Both the position numbers and the translations under genes were made by a program. Shown piece by piece: positions 45,697 through 54,379 of a stretch of 64,000 nt of DNA. The notes under the pieces were generated by a model that saw only the letters and a program-made list of their open reading frames with translations, made no database searches and was not told the origin of the DNA. The stretch's first letter is position 1, and each line of letters begins with the position of its first letter. Source of the DNA: Phycisphaerae bacterium (GTDB lineage: Bacteria > Planctomycetota > Phycisphaerae > UBA1845 > Fen-1342); the NCBI GenBank assembly GCA_022072445.1, contig JAJVHV010000014.1, forward strand, positions 85,001 to 149,000, read 5' to 3'.

Positions 45697-47247
45697 CTAC
45701 GTCGGCTCCCGCGCCGCGGCGGGCGCTTCATCATCGCGGCCGGCGGGCGCCACCGTTTCCCCATCGGCCGGTTGCGAATCCGCCTGCGAGCCCGGCGCGC
45801 TCTGCGTCGTCGGTGCGCTGGCCGTCGCCGGCCTGACGCGTGGTTTCCAATCCGCCGGCCACGCGTGCCGCTTCGGCCAATAGTCGTCCGTCGGCGCCAG
45901 CTCGCGCTTGCCGGCTGGCCGGATGTGAGCATAGAGCGACTCTTTGGCCTTCTCGTACGCGACGCGCCCGTTCACCACCGCGTAGTGCACCTGCGTCATG
46001 TAATGCAGCACGTCGCCGTCGCACACGATGAAGTCGGCGTCCTTTCCCACCTCCAGCGACCCGATGCGATCATCCAGTCCCATCACACGTGCCGCGTCGA
46101 TCGTCAGCGTCCGCACCGCGTCGTCATTGCTCAATCCACCCCGAACGGCAAACCCCGCCTCCAAATTCAGATTCAGCAGATCCCGCCCGCCCACGCCCCA
46201 CGTCGTCACCACCACGCTCTCCGGCACCACTGCAACCGTCACGCCGTGATCGTGCAGTATCTTCGCGTTCTCGATCGTCGCCCCGTTCGGGCGGTTCAGC
46301 CGCTCGTCGACCGCAACCGTCGTCCGCGGCGAAATCACCACGCCCACGCCCGCCCGCGACAGCTCCGGCGCCACCGTCCAGCCCTCGTACGCCCCGCGCA
46401 GCACCAGCCGGAAATTGAACTCGCGCGCCAGCTCGCACCAGTCCAGCAGCTCGTGCGTCGTCGACGCCGACCCCACCGCGATCAGCTCGCGCTTCAGCAG
46501 CTTCTGGTATTTCTCGTACTTGCCCTTCAGCCAGCTCGCGTCCGGCGGCTTCGCTTCCTTATCCGTCTGAACGACGATTTCGTGCCGGCGCACTTCCCGC
46601 AAATAGCCGCGCACCTTCTCGAGGTCCACCCGCAGCTCCGCCCGCGGCTGCGGCTGCCGCGTCGAGTAGTTCAGCGGCAGATACACCTCGCGCGACAGCA
46701 CCATCTCCTCCGTCGTCCCAAACGTCAGCTTCACCGCCGCGTTGCCCGACAGCGCCGTCGTGATCCCGCCCGCCAGCGCGATCGTCATGTTCAGACCGAA
46801 TACGTCCGTCGTGTCCTCGGGCGGATCGCCGCCGAAGATCGAGCCCGACGGCGACGCGACCACCAGACCCGGATACACGCGCTTGCCCGCCGCGTCGATA
46901 ATCTGCGTCTCGGGCGGCAGCGCCACGTCGGCCCCGATGTCGATGATCCGGCCGTTGCGCGACAGCACGGTCGCGCCGCTCAGCACCGGCCCGGTCATGG
47001 TGTGCACCACGCCGTTGATCACCGCCAGATACTTGTCCTTCTTGACCTCGGCCTCCGCCGACGAGCTGGCGCCCGACGTGCTCGCCGATTCCTCGCTGCT
47101 CGCCGCCGCCGACGCTGTCGCCGGCTGCGAAGCGGCGTCGCGCCGCGGCCGGCGCGGACCACGGTTGCGGCGCTCCTGCCCTTCGGCCTCGGCGGCCACC
47201 GTCGCCAGGACGAGCGTCAGTACGATCAGGCGGACGACAGCGCTCAT
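45697..47247 (-). CDS. Amidohydrolase-like secreted protein A (ligands lost)
   Basis: Last member of an eight-gene cluster. ATG 47247 overlaps the preceding stop (ATGA). A signal peptide (VVRLIVLTLVLATVAA) is followed by a Ser/Ala-rich linker and an amidohydrolase-type composite barrel (516 residues). The N-terminal sheet motif VLSRNGRIIDIGADVALPP and the end motif GSLEVGKDADFIV are kept. At barrel strand 1, where active members read PGLVDxHxH, this one has PGLVVASPSGS; at strands 5 and 6 the His ligands are replaced (IAVGSASTTHE, LRGAYEGWT) and the strand-8 Asp is absent (VAVVPES). So no metal site: a predicted pseudo-hydrolase. The C-terminal tail is Pro/Ala-rich. Confidence 0.8.
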   Translation of the reverse strand: MSAVVRLIVLTLVLATVAAEAEGQERRNRGPRRPRRDAASQPATASAAASSEESASTSGASSSAEAEVKKDKYLAVINGVVHTMTGPVLSGATVLSRNGRIIDIGADVALPPETQIIDAAGKRVYPGLVVASPSGSIFGGDPPEDTTDVFGLNMTIALAGGITTALSGNAAVKLTFGTTEEMVLSREVYLPLNYSTRQPQPRAELRVDLEKVRGYLREVRRHEIVVQTDKEAKPPDASWLKGKYEKYQKLLKRELIAVGSASTTHELLDWCELAREFNFRLVLRGAYEGWTVAPELSRAGVGVVISPRTTVAVDERLNRPNGATIENAKILHDHGVTVAVVPESVVVTTWGVGGRDLLNLNLEAGFAVRGGLSNDDAVRTLTIDAARVMGLDDRIGSLEVGKDADFIVCDGDVLHYMTQVHYAVVNGRVAYEKAKESLYAHIRPAGKRELAPTDDYWPKRHAWPADWKPRVRPATASAPTTQSAPGSQADSQPADGETVAPAGRDDEAPAAAREPT

Positions 47248-48605
47248 CGGATGCCCTTCTCAATCGTGCGGACGATTTCGCCGCTGATCATGATCTTTCG
47301 CACCCGGCTGAACGGGTCGAGCGGGTCGCCGTCCAGGAACACCAGGTCCGCGTCCTTGCCCTTCTCAACGCTTCCCAGCCGCTTCTCGAGCCCCAGAGCC
47401 TTGGCGGGGTGCAGCGTGACCGACTTCAGCGCCTCCTCGCGCGACCACCCGTCAGCCACCAGCGCCGCCAGCCGCAGCCGCACCTCGCCGTGCGCCTCCA
47501 GCGAATCGACCACCGGCGTCACCGAGATTTCACAACCCGCCTCCGACAACATCTTCACCAGGTGCACGCGCTCCCAGGAATTGGAAATCCAGTTCAGATA
47601 CGGAAAAACCACCACCCGCGCGTGCGCTTCGCCCAGCGACTCGACCACGCGGTGAAACTCCGTCGCGACGCGATTGAAGAGCCGGTACACACGCGAAACG
47701 TCGTGCTCCTTGAGCAGCTCCTCGCTCCGTACATACGTTGTCGGGTCGGGCGCGTCGATCATCGCCGCCAGACCCTCCTTGCCTTGCAGCAGGTCCACCA
47801 GTGGCTGCAAGGCCGGTTCGATCGGCGGCGGTTGAAACGCCGGCTGCGACGCCGGCTGGCTGGCCGCATGGCTCGTCGGCCCCGACGCCGGCTGCGACGT
47901 GGCCTTGCCCGACTCGGCCTTCTGCTTCTCGTCAAAGTCCTTCCGCGCTTTCTCGGCCTTCTCGATCTCCGCCTCCGCCCGGCGCAGCGAATCCCGCAGC
48001 ACCTTGCCGTCGCCCGCGATGCGCACGTACCCCGGCGACAGCAGCGTGCGCTTCTCCGGCGGCCCGCCCGTCCGCACAACCATGGCCCGGCCCGGAATGC
48101 CCGACCCGCCGGGGAAAAGACCCAATGCCGTGTAGCCCGTCTCGATCAGTTCGTCGTAGTCGCCGGAACGCGGAAAATACTCATCCGCCACCAGCAGGTG
48201 CGCCCGCAGCTCGCTCCGCGCGTAGCCGTCCAGCCCGAAGCGCGACGCCGGATTGATCATCCCCGGCATCACCACCAGTTCCTCGGCGTGGATGATCTTC
48301 GAATTCTTCGGGTACTCCAGCCCCTTGCCGACCCCGCGGATCTTCCCGTCGGCAATGATGATCACGCCGTTGCGGATCTCCTTGCCCGCGTTCGTGATGA
48401 TCGTGCCCGCGTGAACAACCGTGTAGGGGCCCTCGGCCTCATCCGCTTGCGACCTGTCGTCCGTCTGAGCGAGTGCGGCCACTGCCAGCCCGCCCAGTGC
48501 CGGCCCGCCCGCTGACAGTGCACCGCCGAGCGTGGTCCCGGCCGCGAAAACGCCGAGCACGGCGCCGATCGCGCGTCCGAAGTTCGAATCGAGCTTGCGT
48601 TTCAT
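47244..48605 (-). CDS. Amidohydrolase-like secreted protein B (ligands lost)
   Basis: ATG 48605, 453 residues; the product starts with a Gly/Ala-rich hydrophobic leader. MPGMINPASRFG replaces the HxH strand, no His is seen at strand 5 (MIDAPDPTT) or 6, and only VVDS may preserve the strand-8 Asp. A Lys/Glu-rich helix (RRAEAEIEKAEKARKDF) and a Ser-Gln-Pro-Ala linker (TSQPASGPTSHAASQPASQ) are inserted. C-terminal GSVEKGKDADLVFLDGDP shows the family. Predicted pseudo-hydrolase, probably exported. Confidence 0.75.
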   Translation of the reverse strand: MKRKLDSNFGRAIGAVLGVFAAGTTLGGALSAGGPALGGLAVAALAQTDDRSQADEAEGPYTVVHAGTIITNAGKEIRNGVIIIADGKIRGVGKGLEYPKNSKIIHAEELVVMPGMINPASRFGLDGYARSELRAHLLVADEYFPRSGDYDELIETGYTALGLFPGGSGIPGRAMVVRTGGPPEKRTLLSPGYVRIAGDGKVLRDSLRRAEAEIEKAEKARKDFDEKQKAESGKATSQPASGPTSHAASQPASQPAFQPPPIEPALQPLVDLLQGKEGLAAMIDAPDPTTYVRSEELLKEHDVSRVYRLFNRVATEFHRVVESLGEAHARVVVFPYLNWISNSWERVHLVKMLSEAGCEISVTPVVDSLEAHGEVRLRLAALVADGWSREEALKSVTLHPAKALGLEKRLGSVEKGKDADLVFLDGDPLDPFSRVRKIMISGEIVRTIEKGIR

Positions 48606-48722
48606 CCCGTCCATCCGAGCCGGCACCCGACAACCCGTCGGTCTCGACGGCCAACCTTGAACGTTCCACCTACCACACGCGCCGCATCCCGACCGCCAGC
48701 GTTGAACCTCTCACGTGCCACT

Positions 48723-49973
48723 TCAAAACGGCCTCGGTTTCTTGTTCACGTCGTACACCACCTTGCCGTTGACCACCGTCAGCAGGCACGCCGAGCGCGG
48801 GTCGATCGGATCGCCCGTCCAGATGCCGAAGTCCGCGTCCTTCCCGGCCTCGATGCTGCCGACGCGCTGGTCGATGCCCAGCGCCCTGGCCGGCACGATC
48901 GTCACCCCGCGAAGCGCCGGATACGGCAGCCAGCCGTACCAGCAGCCCAGCGCTGCCTGCAGCGTGAGCTCTTCCTGCGGCACGACCGGCGAATCGGTAT
49001 TGATGCCCAGTTCGGTCACGCCGTTGTAGTACCACCCGGCCGCGTTGCCGATCATCTTCCGGCAGGTGCGCTCGAAGTGATACGAGCGCGGGCCCTGGAC
49101 CGTGAAGACGTCGCTGTCTTTCACCAGCGCCGCGGTCTTCCAGCCGTCGAATTCGGAGTGATCGAGCACGACCCACAGCTTCAGCTTCTTGGCCAGCATG
49201 TCGATCGTCGTCATCAGCAGTTGATAGCCCTGCGAGTGCACCGAGACCGGAAACTCGCGTCGAAACAGGCCCCGGAACTGATCCCAGATCGGGTTGAACT
49301 CCGGTTTCTCCTTCGTCTCGCCCTTGTCGAACTGCTCCCAGCGCTCGTTGTAGTCGCGGGCCTTTTCGAGTGTCTGCCGCGTGTTCCAGTTCATGAACGA
49401 GCGGCCCACGCCCACCCAGTACCACTCCGGATTGCCAGCCTGCGCGATTTTCAGCGAGCCCGGCGAGCGCACGATCACCTCCGACAGCGAGTCGCCGCCC
49501 ATCTTGCAGATCGTCCCGAACCCGCTCATGTTCGTCCCGCTGCCGGGGATCAGCAGCGCGCTGGTCACGCCGCCGCCCCGTGCGTTCTTGACGTTGTCGT
49601 TGTTCGGCTCGACCGTCTGCCGCGAGTTCAGCCCGGGATTGGTCAGATAGACCGAGTCGTTCAGATCGCCCAGGCTGCCCGCGATGTGGTTGTGGCAGTC
49701 CACCAGCCCCGGTACCAGCCAGCGATCCGGAAACTCCACTACGCGGTAGTTCTCGGGAATGCGAACCGACGCGGCCGGACCGACCGCCTCGATCTTGCCG
49801 CCCGCCACCAGCACCACCGCCCCATTGATCACCGCGTCGGACTTGTCCATCGTGATGACCTTGCCGACGCGATACGCCACGCCGGCCGCCTCGCCGGCCA
49901 ATGCCGCCCGCGGCGACGCCGCGAGCAGGCACAGCGGCGATAGGAGCAGGGCAGCGGCACGCAGGCCGCGCAT
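48723..49973 (-). CDS. Amidohydrolase C with complete metal ligands (COG1228-like)
   Basis: The only member of the cluster with all classical ligands. ATG 49973 begins a signal peptide (RGLRAAALLLSPLCLLAA); the earlier GTG 50054 overlaps the previous stop but would place a low-complexity leader in front, so it is less likely. 417 residues. HxH in PGLVDCHNHIAG, strand-5 His in FPVSVHSQGYQ, strand-6 His in VVLDHSEFDGW and strand-8 Asp in LGINTDSP. C-terminal GSIEAGKDADFGIWTGDP. It resembles imidazolonepropionase-like amidohydrolases with a large unknown substrate range. Expected to be the active hydrolase of the set, outside the cytoplasm. Confidence 0.8.
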   Translation of the reverse strand: MRGLRAAALLLSPLCLLAASPRAALAGEAAGVAYRVGKVITMDKSDAVINGAVVLVAGGKIEAVGPAASVRIPENYRVVEFPDRWLVPGLVDCHNHIAGSLGDLNDSVYLTNPGLNSRQTVEPNNDNVKNARGGGVTSALLIPGSGTNMSGFGTICKMGGDSLSEVIVRSPGSLKIAQAGNPEWYWVGVGRSFMNWNTRQTLEKARDYNERWEQFDKGETKEKPEFNPIWDQFRGLFRREFPVSVHSQGYQLLMTTIDMLAKKLKLWVVLDHSEFDGWKTAALVKDSDVFTVQGPRSYHFERTCRKMIGNAAGWYYNGVTELGINTDSPVVPQEELTLQAALGCWYGWLPYPALRGVTIVPARALGIDQRVGSIEAGKDADFGIWTGDPIDPRSACLLTVVNGKVVYDVNKKPRPF

Positions 49974-50045
49974 CCCTCGGCCCCTCGGCCCCTCGACCCC
50001 TCGGGCCCTCGTGCCCTTGTTCCCTTGTTTCCTTGTTTCCATATT
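49971..50045. repeat. Low-complexity (GAGGGGCC) tract before gene C
   Basis: On the minus strand the sequence consists of runs like CAAGGG and CGAGGGGCCGAGG. It lies between genes D and C and may be a slipped-repeat; if the GTG at 50054 were used it would code for a charged leader. Confidence 0.6.
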
Positions 50046-50050
50046 CGTAC

Positions 50051-52927
50051 TCACTTGCTCCCGATCAGCGGCCAGCCCGCGTCATCCTGCGGCACTTCCC
50101 GCCCGCTCACGAACACACGCGTCAGACGACTGCCCGCGTCAAACGGGTGTCCGTCGAAAATCACCAGATCGCCGTCCTTGCCCACTTCGATCGAGCCCAC
50201 GCGGTCGTCGATGCGGAACATCCGCGCCGCGTCGATCGTCAGCGCCCGCAGCGCTGCGTCGCCACCCAGCCCTTGCTGCGCCGCGTACAGCGCCATCAGC
50301 GGCAGATTCGCCGCCCCGTCCTCCGCGTCGCTCTGAAACGCAATCCGCACGCCCTGGCGGGCCAGGTCGGCCGCCTGGTGATACGACTTGCGCTCCCGCT
50401 GACGCACGACACGCGTCGGCGTGATCACGCTGGCATTACCCTTGCTGATCCGCCCGGCGTGAAGGTCCGCGTCCTCCGCGTTCAGCAGCACCACCGGCAG
50501 CTTCAACTCATCGACAAACAGCTTCAGCGCCGCCGAAATCTCCGCTCCCGTCCGCACGTCCACCACCGCCGCCGCCCGCTGCGCCAACACCGCACGCGCC
50601 GGCTCAAGACGTTCGTCGACCTTCGGCGGCAGCGGGCGGCCCTCCTTGTCCTTCTTGCGCGTCCGCTTCACCTTGAACTCGACCGGCGACTTGTCCGTCC
50701 GCGTCGCTTCGAAACTGATCGCGAACTGGCCGATGCTCACAGCGCCTGCCATGTGGTCGTCGCGATCCAGCGTCGCCCGGATCTGCGGCTTGCCCACCGG
50801 CGTCTCCTGCTCGACGTCGAGAACCACCGACGTGCCGTTGAGCGTCCCGCTCAGCGCCGCATCCTCTCCGCCCCCCGTCGGGTCGCTCAGCCGGCCCTCG
50901 ATCTTGTCGCCCGTCAGCTTCAGCGTCATCGTCCCGGTGAACGACTCCGGCAGCGGAGCCCCGCTGATCGTGAATTCCCACATCCCCGTGATCGGGTCGG
51001 CTTTCGTCTCGGTGACGGTCGTCTCGCCTTCGGCCTTCTTCTCCGGCGTCGCGGCCCCCTTGGCGCGGGCCTCTTCCCACTTCTTCAGATCCTCCTCGTA
51101 CTTCTTCCACTTCTCCTCGTACTCCCGGGCCGACTTGAACACCGCGCGGATTTCCTCGATCGCCACCAGCGGGTCCTTGCCGCGCAGCGAAAACTTCATC
51201 GCCGCCGAATCCCGCACGATCACCTGCTCGCGGCCCGCGCCCGACGTCTTGATCGCCGCTACTCGCGAGCCGGCGCTTCCCGCTTCATACGGCGCCAGCA
51301 GCACCGTCGTCACGCCGCTTCGCGCCACCCGCAGAAACTCCCGCCCGGCGACGCTCACCACGTCGGCGATCGGCACGTCCGGCGCCGCCGCCATCCGGTC
51401 GCCCTCCAGCCCCAGATGCCCGTGCGCGTCGATGAAGCCCGGCGCGACGAAAGCGTCGTCGCCCGCGTCGACGATCTGCGCGCCCGGCGGAGTCGGCACG
51501 CGCCGTCCCACCGCGCGAATCTTCCCGCCCTCCACCAGCACCGACCCGTCGCGCAGCGTCGTTCCGTCGCCCATCCAGATCGTGCCGGCCCGCACGACCA
51601 GCGCGTTGCTCGCCGGCGCCGCGAAAACCCGCCGGCCCTCGACATACACCGCCCGCACGTGACTACCGATCTCGATCGGATCTCCGCTCAGCACTAACAG
51701 GTCCGCGTCTTTCCCCGGAGCCAGGCTGCCCACGCGCTCCGCCACGCCCACAATCTCCGCCGCCCGCCGCGTGATCGCCTCCAGCGCCACCCGCGCCGGC
51801 AAGCCGCTCCGCACCGCCATCGCCGCGATCATCCGCAAATCGACGTTCGGATCGCCTTCCGCACCCGCCAGCGCAACCTTGATCGCCGGCGCCTCCTCGC
51901 GCCCCAACCGCGAGAAGAGCTTCGACACTCCCGAGTCCGGCGTAAACGCGTCGGGATCGCCCCCCACGTTCCACGCCGGCTGCGCATACGGCTGTTCGAT
52001 CCGCACCACCGCCGGCAGCCCGGAGCGAATCAGCAGCGACGGGTCGCTCCCGCCCTCCGCCAGCCCGACCAGATATCCGGGATACGACTGCCTCCCCAGC
52101 CACGCCACCGCGCCGGCGATGTCCGCATCGCGCCGGCATTGCATCCGCAGCGGCGTTTTCGCCGCCCACAGGCGCGCCAACGTCTCCCCCTGAATGTCGA
52201 ACGCGCCCCGCTCGCGCCAGCCGCGCTCCCCCAGCTTCTGAGCGTCCTGCACGCCGCGAATCCGCTCATCCAACTCCAGATACTGCCCCATCCGCGAATC
52301 CGGACGCTGCCGTTGTCCCGGCTGAATCGCTTCGTCCGATGACGCGTAGAACGCCAGCTTCATCTTGTCCGGCGGTCCGAAAACGCCCAGGTTCACGCAC
52401 ACATCCGCGCCGCGCCGCAACGCGCGCCCCGCCGCCGGCCCCGCCAGCTTCACCACCGCGCCCTGCCCGGTCATCAGCCGATGCCCACCCGGGTCGATGT
52501 GCGCCGTTGTCGTCCCGCTGGCAAGTTGCAGCGCGAACTGCCCGTACGAATCGAACGCGTCCAGCGCGTCGTACGCCGGTCCGACCGAATCGTCGCCGCC
52601 GTGCTCGCCGGCCAGCGCGCTGGCGGCGTTGACCAGTCCGGGAATGATCGTCTGGTCGCGCAGGTCCAGAAACGGCAAGTCGCGCGGGATCTCGACATCG
52701 GCCCCAAGCGCGACGATCCGTCCGTCGCGCACGACGACGATCCCATTCTCGATCGGTCCGAATACTTCTTCCGTCAGCGGATAAACATGATGTGCGCGCG
52801 CCACGAACGACGCCGGCCGCTCATCGTCGCCGGCGAGCACCAGGCGAACGCAAAGCAGTGCCGCCATCGCCGCCACAACCCGAATTCGCGAGGCACCCGC
52901 CCGCGTCCGGTACAAATGAAAGCTCAC
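50051..52927 (-). CDS. Double amidohydrolase-like protein D (two modules fused)
   Basis: GTG 52927 overlaps the preceding stop (GTGA). 958 residues, about twice the size of the others: two amidohydrolase modules in one chain. Module 1 has PGLVNAASALAG for the HxH strand and no later ligands (AGAEGD for strand 8). Module 2 keeps HxH (PGFIDAHGHLG) and the strand-8 Asp (AFQSDAED), but strands 5 and 6 read VVDVRTGAE and VLLNAEDAD, without His. A charged helix (AREYEEKWKKYEEDLKKW) and a lipocalin-like beta-domain of about 110 residues (GMWEFTISGAPLPESFTGT onward) are inserted in module 2. Signal peptide at the start. Predicted non-catalytic or very altered. Confidence 0.8.
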   Translation of the reverse strand: MSFHLYRTRAGASRIRVVAAMAALLCVRLVLAGDDERPASFVARAHHVYPLTEEVFGPIENGIVVVRDGRIVALGADVEIPRDLPFLDLRDQTIIPGLVNAASALAGEHGGDDSVGPAYDALDAFDSYGQFALQLASGTTTAHIDPGGHRLMTGQGAVVKLAGPAAGRALRRGADVCVNLGVFGPPDKMKLAFYASSDEAIQPGQRQRPDSRMGQYLELDERIRGVQDAQKLGERGWRERGAFDIQGETLARLWAAKTPLRMQCRRDADIAGAVAWLGRQSYPGYLVGLAEGGSDPSLLIRSGLPAVVRIEQPYAQPAWNVGGDPDAFTPDSGVSKLFSRLGREEAPAIKVALAGAEGDPNVDLRMIAAMAVRSGLPARVALEAITRRAAEIVGVAERVGSLAPGKDADLLVLSGDPIEIGSHVRAVYVEGRRVFAAPASNALVVRAGTIWMGDGTTLRDGSVLVEGGKIRAVGRRVPTPPGAQIVDAGDDAFVAPGFIDAHGHLGLEGDRMAAAPDVPIADVVSVAGREFLRVARSGVTTVLLAPYEAGSAGSRVAAIKTSGAGREQVIVRDSAAMKFSLRGKDPLVAIEEIRAVFKSAREYEEKWKKYEEDLKKWEEARAKGAATPEKKAEGETTVTETKADPITGMWEFTISGAPLPESFTGTMTLKLTGDKIEGRLSDPTGGGEDAALSGTLNGTSVVLDVEQETPVGKPQIRATLDRDDHMAGAVSIGQFAISFEATRTDKSPVEFKVKRTRKKDKEGRPLPPKVDERLEPARAVLAQRAAAVVDVRTGAEISAALKLFVDELKLPVVLLNAEDADLHAGRISKGNASVITPTRVVRQRERKSYHQAADLARQGVRIAFQSDAEDGAANLPLMALYAAQQGLGGDAALRALTIDAARMFRIDDRVGSIEVGKDGDLVIFDGHPFDAGSRLTRVFVSGREVPQDDAGWPLIGSK

Positions 52928-54315
52928 GGACGCTCTCCCTGCCCGGCCGGCGCCGACTCGGTCAATCGCTTCATGCGCGGATCGTTCCAGCGCTCATAAA
53001 CCAGCATGCCCTCGATCAGCACCTGCTCGACCTGCGTGTTGAAATCCAGCGGGTCGCCGCTCAGCACGATCAGGTTGCCGTCCTTGCCCGCCTCGATCGA
53101 CCCGAGCCGCGCATCGAGTCCCAGAATCTTCGCCGGGTTGAGCGTGATCGCCCGCAACGCCTCATCCCGCGCCACGCCGTTCCGGACGCACCGCGCCGCC
53201 TGGTACGTCATGAACCGCTCCGGCAGCGAAGCATCCTCACCGGGAAGCAGCGCCCAGAGTAGACCCGACTCGGCGTAGCGGCTGGGCAGGAACGTCTCGG
53301 TCACTTTGCCGGTGATCGGATCGACGTCGCGATAGATGAGCTCGGGCGGCAGCACCACCGGCCGCGCCGCCGACTTCAGTTCCGCCAGTGCCTTAAACGT
53401 CTCGCCTCCGGCGGAGATCACCATGCGGTCAAAGAACCCATACTCCTTGGCCAGCTTCACCGCGGGCCCCACGTCCATCGCCTGGCCGCAATACACGAAC
53501 GCGCCGAGCCGCCCGATCGGCGGACGATACGCCGCCCCGACTTCCCCGCGCAGCCGCACGAGGTTGCGATGCTGATCGTCGATGTCGTCGGCCCGCACCA
53601 GCTCGCGCCCGCGCTGCCGCGCCTCGGCCGGCCCCACGTCGAGCTTCTTTTTCTTCTGCTCCAGATCCTCCTCGTAGCGCTTCTCCGCCAGCCGCTCGAG
53701 GTAGTCGTTCAATTCGGCAAACGTCTCGCGCAACGTCGCCATCTGCAGCAGCCGGTCATAGCCGCCCTTGGGCGTGATCGATATCCGCAGCGCCGGCCCC
53801 GCCGCCACGGTCATCTCGTCCACCGACAGCCCCACCGGCCGCACGATCCGACCCACGCCGCCGATGACGCAATTCGCCCCCACGATCACATGCGCCGTCG
53901 TCACTCCGCTTCGCAGCATTTCCTCAAAGGCCATCTGCGACGGGTCGATCGCGTCATACACGTCCAGGAACGGCGTCACCGGCCGCATTTCGTTGGGAAC
54001 GTCGAGCCCGCGCGGCGTCTGCGCGACGACCAGCCCCGGAAACACCGTCTTGCCCGACACGTCCAGCACGCGCGCGTCGTAGGGAATCTCCAGTTTCTCG
54101 CCCACCGCCGTGATCTTGCCATGCTCGATCAGGATGTCGCCTCTGGCGATCTCGGCCCCGACCACCGGCACGATCCGCCCGCCGGTCAGCGCGACGCGCT
54201 CCGGCTCCCCGTCGCGCGCCATCGCCGGCAAAGCCAGCATGCCGCCCAGCATCGCCCCGATCGCCGCACCCGCGACACAACGCCACGAAGCCCGTGTGCT
54301 CTTGCCACGATTCAC
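52924..54315 (-). CDS. Amidohydrolase-like secreted protein E (ligands lost)
   Basis: GTG 54315 with GGAGG upstream; 463 residues, hydrophobic leader (RCVAGAAIGAMLGGMLAL). Strand 1 reads FPGLVVAQTPRGLDVP; no His at strands 5 and 6 (FVYCGQAMDV, ISAGGETFK); strand 8 reads ALLPGEDASLP. A helical segment rich in Glu/Lys (LERLAEKRYEEDLEQKKKK) matches those of the other members. C-terminus GSIEAGKDGNLIVLSGDP. Pseudo-hydrolase by ligand loss. Overlaps the next gene by four bases. Confidence 0.8.
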   Translation of the reverse strand: MNRGKSTRASWRCVAGAAIGAMLGGMLALPAMARDGEPERVALTGGRIVPVVGAEIARGDILIEHGKITAVGEKLEIPYDARVLDVSGKTVFPGLVVAQTPRGLDVPNEMRPVTPFLDVYDAIDPSQMAFEEMLRSGVTTAHVIVGANCVIGGVGRIVRPVGLSVDEMTVAAGPALRISITPKGGYDRLLQMATLRETFAELNDYLERLAEKRYEEDLEQKKKKLDVGPAEARQRGRELVRADDIDDQHRNLVRLRGEVGAAYRPPIGRLGAFVYCGQAMDVGPAVKLAKEYGFFDRMVISAGGETFKALAELKSAARPVVLPPELIYRDVDPITGKVTETFLPSRYAESGLLWALLPGEDASLPERFMTYQAARCVRNGVARDEALRAITLNPAKILGLDARLGSIEAGKDGNLIVLSGDPLDFNTQVEQVLIEGMLVYERWNDPRMKRLTESAPAGQGERP

Positions 54316-54379
54316 CGCCGTCCTCCACCATTCCGCGCGTCCGCGGCAACGAGATACACCGTTACTCCCGCCGGCCGCC

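Noticed and set aside
45508..47655. Plus-strand frames opposite the amidohydrolase cluster (also 49901-51697, 54110-55480, 57352-58908)
   Set aside because: Arg/His/Pro-rich with no recognisable domain; the minus-strand genes have signal sequences and family motifs.
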